Assembly: GCA_022316685.1 (NCBI GenBank)
Contig: JAKJHU010000039.1
Span: forward strand, 310,001 to 374,000
Origin: Progne subis subis
Taxonomy: Eukaryota > Chordata > Aves > Passeriformes > Hirundinidae
Length of the DNA: 64,000 bases
Reading direction: 5' to 3'
Numbering within the stretch: position 1 is the first letter of the stretch; each line of letters opens with the position of its first letter. This document shows, piece by piece, positions 37,459-49,009 of this stretch. A program made the translations under genes and the position numbers. Below the pieces are notes generated by a model that was not told the origin of the DNA, searched no databases, and worked only from the letters and a program-made list of their open reading frames with translations.

Positions 37459-39704
37459 CTGCAACCAAACAAATCAGGCATCATCTGAACAATTGCTGAA
37501 AGGATCAAAACATACAGCCAAAAATTCATCATTTACTTTATCGTGAACAACAACAAGAGACAGGCTTAAGGGCTTCCCCCTTCTGTTAAGTGAACCCACA
37601 AAATGTCATGACTAGTGTCCTGGAAAGACTTATTTTGGGAGTGCAGGAAATTACTGTGCAGGTAATTCCACCTCAGAGGAATAATTCCCACACTGAGCAG
37701 GCAACACCAGTTCAGAAACTACTATTCCAGCTAGTCTTTGCATCTAGGCAGTTTTCAGGAGACTTTTTTTTTTTTTTTAAATTGAAAACGCTGAAAACGG
37801 ACAAACAGGTAGAAAAATATTCTTCAAAGTTTGGGGAAAAAACCAAATTTATAGACTTTACTGTTAACAGGATGGAAAAGATAGGTCAAAGATGGAAAGA
37901 TAGTAAAAACATGGATGTAATATTAAGCATGATAAAAAAATCAAGAGACAGAAACTGTGTGCAGTATCTTCGTGCTAAGCTTTGATAGGCAAAGCACTGT
38001 CTAAGCACTTCCAATGCAGGAGCTACAGGCTTTGCATCTCCAGAGCAGAGAGGCAGACCTCTTCCCATCCAGCTCATAAGCAAAACATAAAAGGGAAATG
38101 AGCTACTGAAGGAGCATTGCCTCACACTTTCATTAGCTGCTTCTTGTTGAAGGTTGTCTGGGGAGTTGCCTGCAAAGCACCTAACATGCTTGAAACTAAG
38201 CCCAAATACAAATGTGTTCGATGCACAGAGAGGAGGGGCTTTGTGTCAGGCCACAGAGGATGCTTGGCTATGCTGCTATAGGCACACAGGCAATGCTCTC
38301 ATGGCAAAAGGTGATGGAGCCAGGAGGACAGAGCCTTCATCTCAGAGAAACCTGGTCAGGCTGCCAGGCACCACACTCCTGGGCAATGCCTGAACAAAAG
38401 ATTAGCTGAAGGCAATTGCTTGCATCACTTGTAGAAAATACAGTAGCTCTGTTCCTTTTCACCTCTTTCGTGGAGATGAGATTCTCTTTATTTTCATCTG
38501 ATTCCATCCAGCTGTCTAACACTAAGTGAACACATGCACGCCTGGAACCAGACTGAAATCAACAGTTCACCATTCTTGGCATCCAAGTGGCCCTTCAGTG
38601 GAAGGGAGCTCTTGGGATTACTTTGCTTTTGGAAAGGATGACTTATAAAGCATTCCTCTTAAGCCACTCAATGCCTTGCCCTACATCCTAGCCACACAAC
38701 CAGATCATCTGGTAGTGTATTACGCTTGGCTTGATCAGCTAACCCTTTATCACGTGCATTCAGCCTATTGTAAAAACTAATTGGCCGGCTCTATTGTACG
38801 GTCCCAGTGGCGCTGACATAAATGTCATTGTTACCAAAGTTAATAATCAACAAGGACTTGGGAAGAGGGAGAAAGCCATCTGCTATTTTACGGCCTGTAC
38901 AGGGGGAAGAAACCAAACCATAAGGCAAGTTAAACTTCTTTAGAAGAGAGATAGGCTTTAGTGTTAAAGGGAGCTATGTCAAATGAGAGCAATTTCTCCT
39001 CTTAACAAGTTACCTGTATCCTCCGGACATACAAATTTGGTTGCCAGAGACAGAGCAAGGCACGATCCCTGAGCTACCCCACCTCACCAAGCAGATGCTA
39101 TGCAGGTGGGGATGACTTCCCACCTGTCGGACGGGTGCAGCCCTTCCTGCTCCCCCTCACCTATGATGACTCCGCAGGCCAGAAGGGCATAGAGGGAGGT
39201 GGTCTGCTTGAGGAGGAGGTAGGAGAGCAGCACGTTGAATACGGTGGTGAGGGAGCGCCCCACGTTGTAGAAGGCCACGCCGACATGCTTGAGGCAGAGG
39301 TTGTTGGAGGTGACCATGCCGATGAAGACGGCGGAGAGGGGCAGGACGCTGCGGGACACCTTGGGGTCGAGGCGCAGGGTGGGCAGGCCGGCGCAGGGGG
39401 GCCCGCAGGCCGCCCCCAGGCTGAGGCCCAGGCAGAGGGCGGCCGTCAGGGCGCACTGGAAGAAGGTGACGAAGAGAGGGGCGTCGAGGCGCAGCGAGGG
39501 GCTATCCAGCAGGTACTTGTTGAGGAAGACCATGGCGATGGAGGTGAACCAGTAGAGGCAGACCACCACGGCGATGCGCAGCGCCCGCAGCAGGAAGGGC
39601 GCCCGCCGGCCCCCGCCGCCCTCCGCCGGCAGCAGCGGGTCGGCGCCGCCGCCGCCCAGCGCCATCCGCAGGATCCCCGTCCGCGTCAGCTGCGCTCTGC
39701 TCAT
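36899..39704 (-). CDS. SLC35C1: SLC35C1, Golgi GDP-fucose transporter (complete)
   Basis: Nucleotide-sugar antiporter that brings GDP-fucose into the Golgi lumen for fucosylation; loss causes leukocyte adhesion deficiency II (SLC35C1-CDG) in humans. Two coding exons, 39161-39704 and 36899-37458, join in phase 1 (donor GTGAGG, acceptor TTGCAG) to give 367 residues (human 364). Recognised segments are [57 protein letters not shown] and [20 protein letters not shown], plus the C-terminal [20 protein letters not shown]. About ten hydrophobic membrane segments fit the EamA/TPT-like transporter fold. R150 aligns with human R147, a disease position, and is intact. The start at 39704 ([12 protein letters not shown]) matches the human N-terminus; an in-frame ATG lies 18 codons upstream. 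It is in tandem with CRY2. Confidence 0.97.
37459..39160 (-). other. SLC35C1 intron 1
   Basis: A single 1.7-kb intron. It holds a homopolymer run near 37764. No other feature was recognised. Confidence 0.7.
39161..39704 (-). CDS. SLC35C1: SLC35C1 coding exon 1
   Basis: Residues 1-181 plus one base, [20 protein letters not shown] to LLACGVII. The glycine-rich insertion near residues 17-33 is longer than in human. Donor GTGAGG. Confidence 0.96.
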
Positions 39705-39975
39705 GGCGAGCCGGGCCGGGCCGCCAGCGACGGCCGCCGGCCCCCGCCTCCTCTCCACTCCTCTGGCCGCCGGCCCCGCTCACCCGCCTGCGCCGCCAGC
39801 CCCGCGCGTCCCGGAGCGCCGCGGCCCCGCCCGCCGCCCTTTATTCACGGCCCGCGGGCGCCGCTCGGCGCCGCCCCGGCCGCAGCGCCATGTCGGGGGA
39901 AGGCCCGGCCCGGCCCCCGCCGCCCGCTCCGCCCCGGGGAAGCGCGGCGGGGCCGGCGCGGCTGTTGCGAAATAA
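39705..39975 (-). promoter_or_regulatory. SLC35C1 CpG-island promoter and 5' UTR
   Basis: The CpG-dense block continues from exon 1 to about 39.97 kb and stops at an A21/T21 run (39986-40006). The only AT-rich element in it is GTGAATAAAGG (minus) near 39840, about 136 bp upstream of the ATG. The start site is not determined. Confidence 0.65.
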
Positions 39976-39985
39976 GACGTTTACT

Positions 39986-40006
39986 AAAAAAAAAAAAAAA
40001 AAAAAA
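39986..40006. repeat. A21 homopolymer
   Basis: Uninterrupted A run on plus at the outer edge of the SLC35C1 CpG island. It could be the tail of a retroposed sequence or a nucleosome-excluding tract. Confidence 0.8.
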
Positions 40007-40135
40007 GAAAAATCTTGAGAAAGGATGCTCTTTGATATTTGACCTTTGTATACTTCCAGGCCGAATCACGAAGAAAGGAGATTTAATCCGTGGAACAGAG
40101 AGCGGCGAAAAAGCAAGCTCTAAGTGATGCCCGGG

Positions 40136-40712
40136 TGTCAAAAAGAAATTACTTGTCGGCAGAATAGCCTTGTTGAGGTTTAGGTCTCGACGTGTTTCAA
40201 CGACCTCAGACCCAGGTGGAGGTTAGCCAAGCTTGGGGGGCAAGCTGACAGGGCACACAAAGAATGTACAATTTACAACCCCTAAGGACGTTTGGCAGGA
40301 CCCCTCAGATAAGGAAGAAGCTAATAAAGTCAGCAACTGTAGTGAGATCCGCTCCAACTGGGTAAAAGGTAATTCCAACAGGGGGAGATTGTAACCACCA
40401 ACTCCCTGATCACCGACTCAGGAAACCCACCGACCCAAAAGAAGAGAAAGACTGAGAATGCAGACTAATAACCACGAGAAGCGAGAAAATCATCAGTCAA
40501 TAGAATATCAATCAATAAAAAATCTAGGCAACTTGTAGCCAATGAAATGCCTTTGTTTGAGAAAATGTGTGAATAGTGAAAAGTTTTGGTAGCTGTCACA
40601 CTGGCTTTGTGGATTGGCCACCCAGCACCCCTTTCCATGCAGAACTGTAAATAAATCAAATATCTCGACTCTGTGTGTGGATTGGCGCTGGCTTGTGCAC
40701 TACGCCGCTACA
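40136..40712 (+). mobile_element. solo-LTR-like element upstream of SLC35C1
   Basis: About 577 bp starting TGTCAAAAAG and ending GCCGCTACA (TG...CA). AATAAA (in GTAAATAAATC) lies about 60 bp from the right end, followed by a GT-rich U5-like tail. This is the layout of an avian retroviral LTR in plus orientation, antisense to SLC35C1 and about 430 bp from its ATG. No target duplication was found, so the left edge is approximate. No internal viral sequence follows. Confidence 0.5.
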
Positions 40713-43700
40713 TTGCAAGCAATACAGGGGATAACTGGTTTTAATGTAGCTTTGGTGTTAGGATAGGCTGCACACATTCTCATGCTCTTGCAGTTATCCT
40801 GCAATCTCCCATCATCTTTCCAGGTATAAAACACCATCTGCCCATAACCCCATGCCAAAGCATCCCATGTTCTCTTTATAGTGCTTTATAAAAAAGAAGT
40901 CTTTCAATAACAAACTCTAGCATGTTGTGAATTCAAACTGCTGGACAGGATGAAATCAATTAAAATTAATGCCAGATTCCGTGTAGTGGAGGAGACAGCG
41001 GTGAGCTCTGTCAAACATTGGTCGTTAGGACCCTCACTTATTTCAGCTGAGACTGCTGCAAAGAGTCTGGTTTGCAATGTCCTGGGGCCCAGCAATTTGC
41101 ACAGGGCATAATTAAGAGGATTTTGGAAGCAAAGCCAGCAGCGTTAATTGGCCCCCATTGCAATCTTTGCTGCTCTTAGAGCTGGGAAGGGCAGAAGAAT
41201 TGTAGGGGTTGTGGGGAGAAAAGTGATGAACTTAATTAGGCCAATTGGTGCAGCTGGAAAATGTTTCAGGCATAACGTGCTTTTCTCAAATCTCTGAACT
41301 CGCACTTTATTTTTATTTTTTTTTTCTCCCAGGTGCATCAGTTGGTTTAAACGATGCTGCCCTTCCTCACAACCCTTGCCTTCTAAGCAGCACCTGCGCG
41401 CTGATGGGAATCACGTTTCCTCTGGACAAAGAAAGGTGGTGCTGGTGTGCTTGCTTTGGACTACCCAAGTGCCTGCAGGGTGAGGGAGTGTTCGGGGTTG
41501 TGCTCTGAGCAACATCTTTCAACACTGCACCTTGCCATAGGCGCCTGGTAGAGCCCTCGCAACCCCAAGTGAGTTTTTTGCCTGCCCAGCTCACGCACCT
41601 CCCCTCTCTGCCTGCGCAGCCGGGAGAGCCGCCGCATGCATGGTGCTTGCTCGAGCTCAGATGGGGTGTGACATCCCCTGGATGCAGGCCTGCAGCTCCT
41701 GCCATGGAAACAGCAGACTGTGACTCTGCAGAGGGGCTGGCATTAAGGCAGGGAAAGCCGGGATCGAAATGACCAGCGGGTGTTCCCTGTAGCTCAGCCA
41801 TGCTTTGATCCTGCTGCTAGAAGTCAGCTAGCACTTACCCATTACTTCATATCCTCTATTCCTTCCCATCCACCTTCTTCCGGTGCCTGGTCCAGCACTC
41901 CTCTCATAAGTGGTGTCAGTCAGGAAAAAAAAAAAGAAAGCAAACAGTCTATGTGTGGGTACTCCGTTGGTTGCATAGGTCCTCGTAGCCTGTTATACAC
42001 ACCTGTGGCTTCAGCATCACATAATATGGCTTGAATTTCAAGGAATTCGACCTCTACTACCACTAATGTTGCAAGAATGACAGTATCTCTGGCAGAGTCA
42101 ATCAGATATAAATTTTTTTCTTCTCTCTGCCACTTGCTAGTGTTGTTCAAAATGCCTTCTCTAAACTAAACATGGGCATTGGAGAAGGCAAAAACTCCCT
42201 CCCATTATATCTTGTCCACTCATTCAGTGTGCAGAAGATTGCTTTGGCCTGCAGAAGTTTGAAATATCCCAGTCAATAAAATCCTTATTGCTTCTTCTGG
42301 GGGATTTTCCTACAGCCCTATCACACATGTATGGCACATCTGCATGGGAAAATCAACCAGAATCAACTCTCACCTCTGCCAATATAACTCCCTGGTGCTG
42401 ACAGTATATTCCAAAATAAAAGTGATTTGTTCTCGAATAATGAGATAGTTCTGTGATTGTTGTGCTGGTCCGTCTGCCTAGGCAGAGCTTGTCTTCAGCA
42501 TGGCAATGGTTTTGAGAGGTGGTTTGAATAAAGGCTTTCCTAGGTGTAAAAACTGATCAGCAGAATTACTCTGCCATAGCCCTGCATGCCTACCTGCCTC
42601 ACAAGGCCGCTTTTTTTGGGGGGGAAGGTGGTTTAAAGTTGTAGGTTTAGAAATTAGTAGGTAATAATGCTAATATGTTTAGACAATGTAGCCTGGCCTC
42701 CTGTACAACATCAGTCTTAGGCTTCCCTGAATTAAATCTTACTTGAATTAAACCCGATCTTCTATGAGAATAAAAAAATCTATTTTGATTAAAAATACTT
42801 CCAGAGACAATTCAGTAGAGCACTAACAATGTTATTCTGATGGCTGGTTCCTTCCCACTAAATAATGCACGCTCCTTTTCATGTTTGGCATTGCCTGGTT
42901 CAATTTTTCAGGCCTCCGGATCTTGTTACAGCTTTGCTGATTCTTTTACAAGCAAGCAGTTAGAGTAAGACAAAGTTACGCTTTAGCCTTGCTTTTGGAG
43001 AAGATAAATAATTGTAACTTCATTACAGAACATGTTTATTATGCTACAGCAGCAAAGATTCACTTCTTTATGCAGATGAGACCTCAATATTTTCCTGCCC
43101 TGCTGCCTGGTTGTGTATTAACATGGTAGCACATATTGTGAGGAGCCAGCACAGGATTATTCCTGGCTTAGGAGTGTGCTGCTTCATGTTGCCTGAGTGC
43201 TTACAGAATAAATAATTACAACTAGTGGAGGTCTGAGGCTGGACAACAAGCAGCTTTGACAGGTTCTTTATGTAGGGAAATTTGGCTGGTAGTGTCCTTG
43301 CTCCCATGTCTCGTAAGGTGCCGGCACTGGTGCTGGTGTCCGGCACGCCGGATGCCCTGCCTGCTTCTGGCATGCGCACACACATTCATACACTCCTGCA
43401 TCTTATCTGCTTCTTTCCAATGTGATCAGAAAACCTTTTTAACTTTGAGAGGTGCTGCGCCTCTGAGGGGAGAGCTCTCCCCACTAAAATTAGGTGACCT
43501 ACTTGAAAGCAAGCAAATCAGCTGATAGCCAGCAGCCTGGCTGATGAAACAGGAATGGGCTTTGGGGTGTGTAACAAACCTGGTGGTGAGACAGCACAGA
43601 TTGTATTTCCTGGCCGCACAAGAGACCTGGACATATTGACTGGTGTATTATTGCAGGAATAGGCCCTCTGTAAGTCATGTAGAGGAGCAAACAAAGTAGC

Positions 43701-46700
43701 AGAAAACATTGCCAGTTTTGTTTCTGGGTTTGGGGTTAGAAATAGGACTCATTCCACTGCCTAGAATGGGACATGGGGAAAAACATCTGCTCAGCAGTGA
43801 GTTCATTCCAATGTATTTAAGAATTTATTGTTCCTTACAAGCACAGGTATCTGACTTCCAGTTAATACAAACATCCTTGATGCTGACATTTATAAAGCAT
43901 GGAGCTTACAAGTTAAGATACCAATCTAGAGTCATACATGTATCAACACACACATATATGCAACCATATATTTATGCCTGTACATATCCATATGTGTGAG
44001 TATGCTCAGACTATGAACAGGTGGTGTGGTGCCACAGTGGTGTCCAAGCAGGGACCAACAACCCAGGAGGGTTAATCTGAGGACAGGAGTATTACTTTAT
44101 TGTGACAGGGGTATTACTTTAGTGGACCTACTGGTGATTCCTCTGGTTTGCTGCGTTTCTCACCAAAATTAGCTTGATTGAGCTTTCAAGATTTTGAGTT
44201 TGAACTGCAGATATTGACAGATAACAACAGGTCTCAGCTGTCATACCGTTATTTAGTATTTGCTGATAATCAACACAGGAGAAGAAGGCCAATGCAGAAT
44301 CTAAGATTGACTTATCCAGATCAGATTAGCTGAATCAGGTCTCTCTCTGCGAGGGTAGTAAACATGAATCAGGGGAGACAATTGAGTAATCTCTTAGTAT
44401 TGTCCTCAAACAACACCTGTTTCTAGCACCGGTGTTTCCCATTACAATGCAGCTTCTTTCCAGACTCCCCTGGTCCGTAGGAGAAATGGCCTTGGCAGTG
44501 TTTTACTGCTGGAGCCCTCCTGCTGCTGCAGCAGGATAATAGATGTTGCTGCAGTTTCATTATGGAAAAACATAGAACTCCAGGGAAGTCCAGTGCAGAG
44601 AAGGCCTGGTGTCACTGCGGAATTGGAACAGTTTTGGTCTAGGTGAATTTTTAACTGTGGTTCTGTGCCAGCTTTGTTGGCCCAGACAGCTGCTGCAAAG
44701 ATGCTTTGGTGCCTCTCCCACATGCTGCCCTCCAGCAGCCTGATGACACTAGCTGGAAAGTGCTTGGATCCAGCTGCACCCAGCTCAGACATCTTCCTGG
44801 CCCTAGAACATGGGGCACTCACACAGAATCTGCTGGAGCTCAGCCCAGAAGGGGCTAACTCCCAGCTGGATCCAAACTAGCTTTGAAGCTGGATCAAAAC
44901 CAGCTCTGCCTGGGCTCTTCCATCTCTGGACGTCTGGTGCCAGGTTCCTGGAGGAGTCGTGCTGACTCAGCTCTGTAGAGAGGCAACAAGACCTTTACAA
45001 GGGCTCTGCCACATCAAAGCAGCCCTGAGCTTTGCAAATCCGAGCTATTTCTGGAAGCAGTGCAGGTGTCCCATCTAATAAAACTGGCCACTCTCTTTGC
45101 ATCTGGGGCATGCTGTATCCCCAGCCGGGAGAGACTCACTGTGCGTAAGTGGAAGTGCATAAGAAAGAGTTAATGCAGGTTTCTCCTGGTTGTCTTGTCC
45201 CCTCCTGTCTTCCCCAACATTTTGCCTGGACTGTGGAAGTTGTGGGGACCTGCTTTGACCATAGGCAGAGGCTGGAGGTAAAGGTAGCAGCAAATTCCTT
45301 CCACCCCAAATTACACCAACATCATCAGGCAAATATCTGAGCCTCGATCCTCCCCCTTTCTGCTCCCCTGGCGTGAAAGCCAAGCGAAGTCTCGACTGCA
45401 CCTCTGTACCAGCGGTGCTGGGGGAATGATCTGGATCACAAGGAGTGGCTGCGGCAGAAGTGACACTAGAGGGCAGGGCTGGCCCACGGTTGGAGCCTTC
45501 CCAGGCCGGGGTGGGACAAGCCCGGGGCTGGCCGGGGGTGCGGGCCGGCCGGTCCGGGGCGAGGCGGGCCAGCGCTGGGCCACATCTCCAGCTGCCCATG
45601 CTAGCCTCTGTCACCGCCCAAGAACGCTATGGAATCACGCCCAGGTGACAAATCACTGCATGACACAAAACATCAAGGATTAAATACGTTGTCCAGCTCC
45701 TGAATGTTACCCGGGCACCCCCAACCCCCCCCACCCCCCCACTATCCACCTCATCCGCGTGGGCTGCAGCAGCCTCTGCTTTCCACTCATTCCAGGCAGG
45801 AGCTGGCTGGGACCTGACTGCCCGCGCAGCAGAAATGACTCTACGAAGCAGGGTGAAAACCGGCAGCCCAGAGCAAAAAATCTTGAAGAAGATGCTCCTT
45901 TGTCCCTCTGCCTCTGAAGAAGAGGGGATAACCTTGAGAGAAGGTGGACAGCATCCCAGGGTGACACCCAGTTCGAAAGGACGGCTGAGGATGGCTCTGC
46001 TTGCCGTGGCTCGGGAGCAGCCTGGCTGCATCAATGCTGAGCTCTCTGCCTGGAGCTGGGAATGCCCCCACTTCCAAGGCCGGGTCAGGAGAGGGAGCAG
46101 TAGCCCAGCCCCTTATGAGCAGGGCAGGCAGGTAGTGGGCTGTGATTTATGAGGCAAGCCCTTGGAAACTCTCCAAACCCACTGCTTAAGTGCGTCTGAA
46201 CGGCAGCATTAATTACTATTAAAAACATACATTTATATCTCTCTCACCTGCTTTAAATCCTGTGAAATTAGATTTCCTACCCAACCCTTCCAGCCTTCGT
46301 GGCAGCTCAGGGTGTTTTATAGGCCTATAAAGCCCCACAGTACCTGCTGTCTACATGGGCTCTTATTTACGAGGCCTTTAACAGTCTTGCTGGCTGCACC
46401 ATCTGAGCCCCCTAATCGTTTCATTTCCATGGGCCTTGGAGGGAGTGGTCCCTTCAGCCACCCCAACAGTCATTCCTCCCCACAGGGAGTGGCTGATTCA
46501 GAGACCCAGGTACCTGGGGTGGGAGTGGGACTGTGCTGAGGCATCCTGGTGAAGCCATTTCCAGCATTTTGGCCAGCTTCCCTGGCTTTACATAGAAAAG
46601 GGATTCAGTGAGACAAGCGTCTCATGACTATGTTGTGAATGTCCTTGTTTGTGTGTCCTTTACAGCAAAGTCATGCCAGGCATCACCAAAAGTCACCCAG

Positions 46701-49009
46701 AACCTGCCAGGGCTGGGCTGAACCCCCAGATCTACTGAGCACAGAGACAGCAGTTTATATACATAAAAAGCAAATATCATTTCCATAGATTATGCTTTCT
46801 CTTGGATGCAAACTATGTACAAGTATCTTAAAATAGCCAGCTTTTCCCTAATGGACTGCAGCTATTTTGCAACTCATCCTATTTTGGATGCCTTGACAGC
46901 GTGTTTAAAAATGTAGTGTGCCTTTGGACTGAGATGTGAGCCCCATTTTGCTGGGGTCCTCTTGTCCCCAGGTCACAGAGGACAGGGTGGAGAGGAGTCA
47001 GGAGCTCCATTCTTCTCCAGGTCTCTCCTACATAATATTCCCACCTGCCTCCCCAGCACTTCTGGGTCATCAGATCTGCTGGAGAGTGGATGATGCTCTG
47101 GGGAACTGGCCAAATTTGTGTGCCTGTATCAGCCTGCCGGGGAGGAAGTGATAGATATCTCTGCCTCCTGACTCCCAGGCTGAGCTTGCTAATTTATAGA
47201 TTGTATCTGTCACTCCTGATAAATGATGTCTTACTTCCCTAATGCCACCTTCAAATTGAGTTTTTAAGGTTAGGTCAGGTGGAGAAACCAAAGGGTGACT
47301 CTGCTTTTGCTTTGCTCTGACTTTGTTCTCTGCAGTTGGGCTGAAGTTGGCTTTTCAGGTAAGATATGGATCTGTTATGGCATCTGCTTTGCTGGCCAAA
47401 TGGGCAGAGTGTCTGCCCCAAACTGGGCTCTGAAAACTCCTGCCTGGCTCCCTCAGGGCCTTGGTTTGTTCTGATGTGTTTTTGGGGAGGGCCAGCTGAG
47501 GTGTCTCCCTCCTCATCTTGCTCCATCCAGCTCTGTTCCCAGAGTTTTTCTTCAAGCACTGCTGAGCTGGCTGAGATGGTGGAGGTGAACCCAAGGCCTT
47601 GCTAAAGAGGGTACCAGAGCCCGAGCTTCTTCAGGAGCACAAGGCATTAACAGAAACCTTCCAGCACTGGCTCCTGCCTACACTTGAAGACAATGGTGTG
47701 CTCGTGCCGCTGTTCAGGGAAAAGTGGCATTTTCCTTTCTCTGCACATTTCAGGTAGGATCTGTTGAGCATTGATTTCTTCAGGGATTGTGTTTGAATGA
47801 GCACAAGCAAAGCTTTGGTGAGCATCCTTCTCCAGCAGAGAGGACCGTATTCTGGAGCACAGCCAATAGCTTAGAGCTGTACATACGTGAGCAGCTTTGT
47901 TCCTCCTTCAGGGAGCTGACTAACAAAAGTTGGCCAAGCAAGCCAGGATTAAGCATATCATTGCTCTAACCCTCCTGGGGTTATGGTGGTTAAAGGCACC
48001 TGAGTAAGACCTGTTTATCTTGTCATTATTAAGCCCTGAATATTTCCTTTTTCCCCGAGAACAGAGTTTGTTGAAGCTACCTCTTTATGCCCTTTATGCC
48101 CAAATGTCATGGCAGTAACACAGAATAAATCAGCCCAGTGAATACCTTCCACAGGTGATGACAGAATGAACCAGTAATGCCTCACAGAGGCAGTAATCTC
48201 CTGCCCAGGGCTAACTCTGAAACCTGGTAAGCCATCATCCAAACTACACCACAGCCCTTGCTTAATTTCTAGCAGCCACAGCAGTCAAAATTTCCCTGTG
48301 TAACAATTACAACCATCTGAGATCGCGAATCCTACAGCACACTGGAAACTAAAAACGATGGAGCTGGGAACAATAAATGGAATTTGAACTTCCAATTAAA
48401 GAAACACAGAGGAGATGGCTGTGATTTGATTCAGATTTAATTCAATCCAAGTTTCTTCCTTTCAAGGTTTGTTTTTATTTTCCTCCAGCCACTGTAGACT
48501 CTTAGAGTCTCCCATCCGCTGCAATTCAAGCTGCGGAATAAACCTTGCTGTTGAATTTAGGTCAAGCTTGGCTGAGAATACACTGGGCCTTGGCTATTAT
48601 TAAATGAATATGTATAGCATGAAAACCACACTGCCAATGCAAGAGTGGGTGCTTTAAAGCCAGCACCCAGTTCTGTAGCACCTGAAGGACCTGTGAGCAG
48701 CTGAGGGGGGACAGGAGCTGGCATGGGGCACAGGGTATCAAACTGAAACTGTGGCTTCCAAAACGAAGAAGTTGAAATCCTCAACCTCCCTGTAGCTTGG
48801 GATCTTGGTACTGAGGAGGCACTACCCCAAGTCAAGAAAAAGTCCTGGTCAGAGGAACCCAAGGCAGAGTGGAGGCTGACAGCAAAGCTCTGTCCAGCTG
48901 CCTGCTCCCCTGCTATTCCAGCTGGCTGCATAGGAAAATTTTCATGATATTATATGCGTGCTTTTTAACCTCTGGCTCCCGTTGACATCATGTTGAACAT
49001 TCTCACATC
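40713..49009. other. intergenic, no recognised gene
   Basis: No coding exon was recognised. TAAT/AATTA-rich stretches at about 40.89-41.27, 46.19-46.28, 47.18-47.27 and 48.29-48.56 kb look like regulatory non-coding DNA. A small CpG cluster with a CTCF-like motif lies at 45.44-45.58 kb, with C runs at 45719-45741 and a TA/CA-rich microsatellite-like patch at about 43948-43995. Confidence 0.4.
45463..45476 (+). promoter_or_regulatory. CTCF-like motif
   Basis: ACACTAGAGGGCAG matches the CTCF core consensus CCASYAGRKGGCRS at 13 of 14 positions. It sits at the edge of a CpG cluster. Confidence 0.45.

Noticed and set aside
39135..40127. 330-residue plus-strand open frame across SLC35C1 exon 1
   Set aside because: Antisense shadow of SLC35C1 exon 1 and its CpG island. 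The Gly/Gln/Arg/Ala-rich composition has no protein character.
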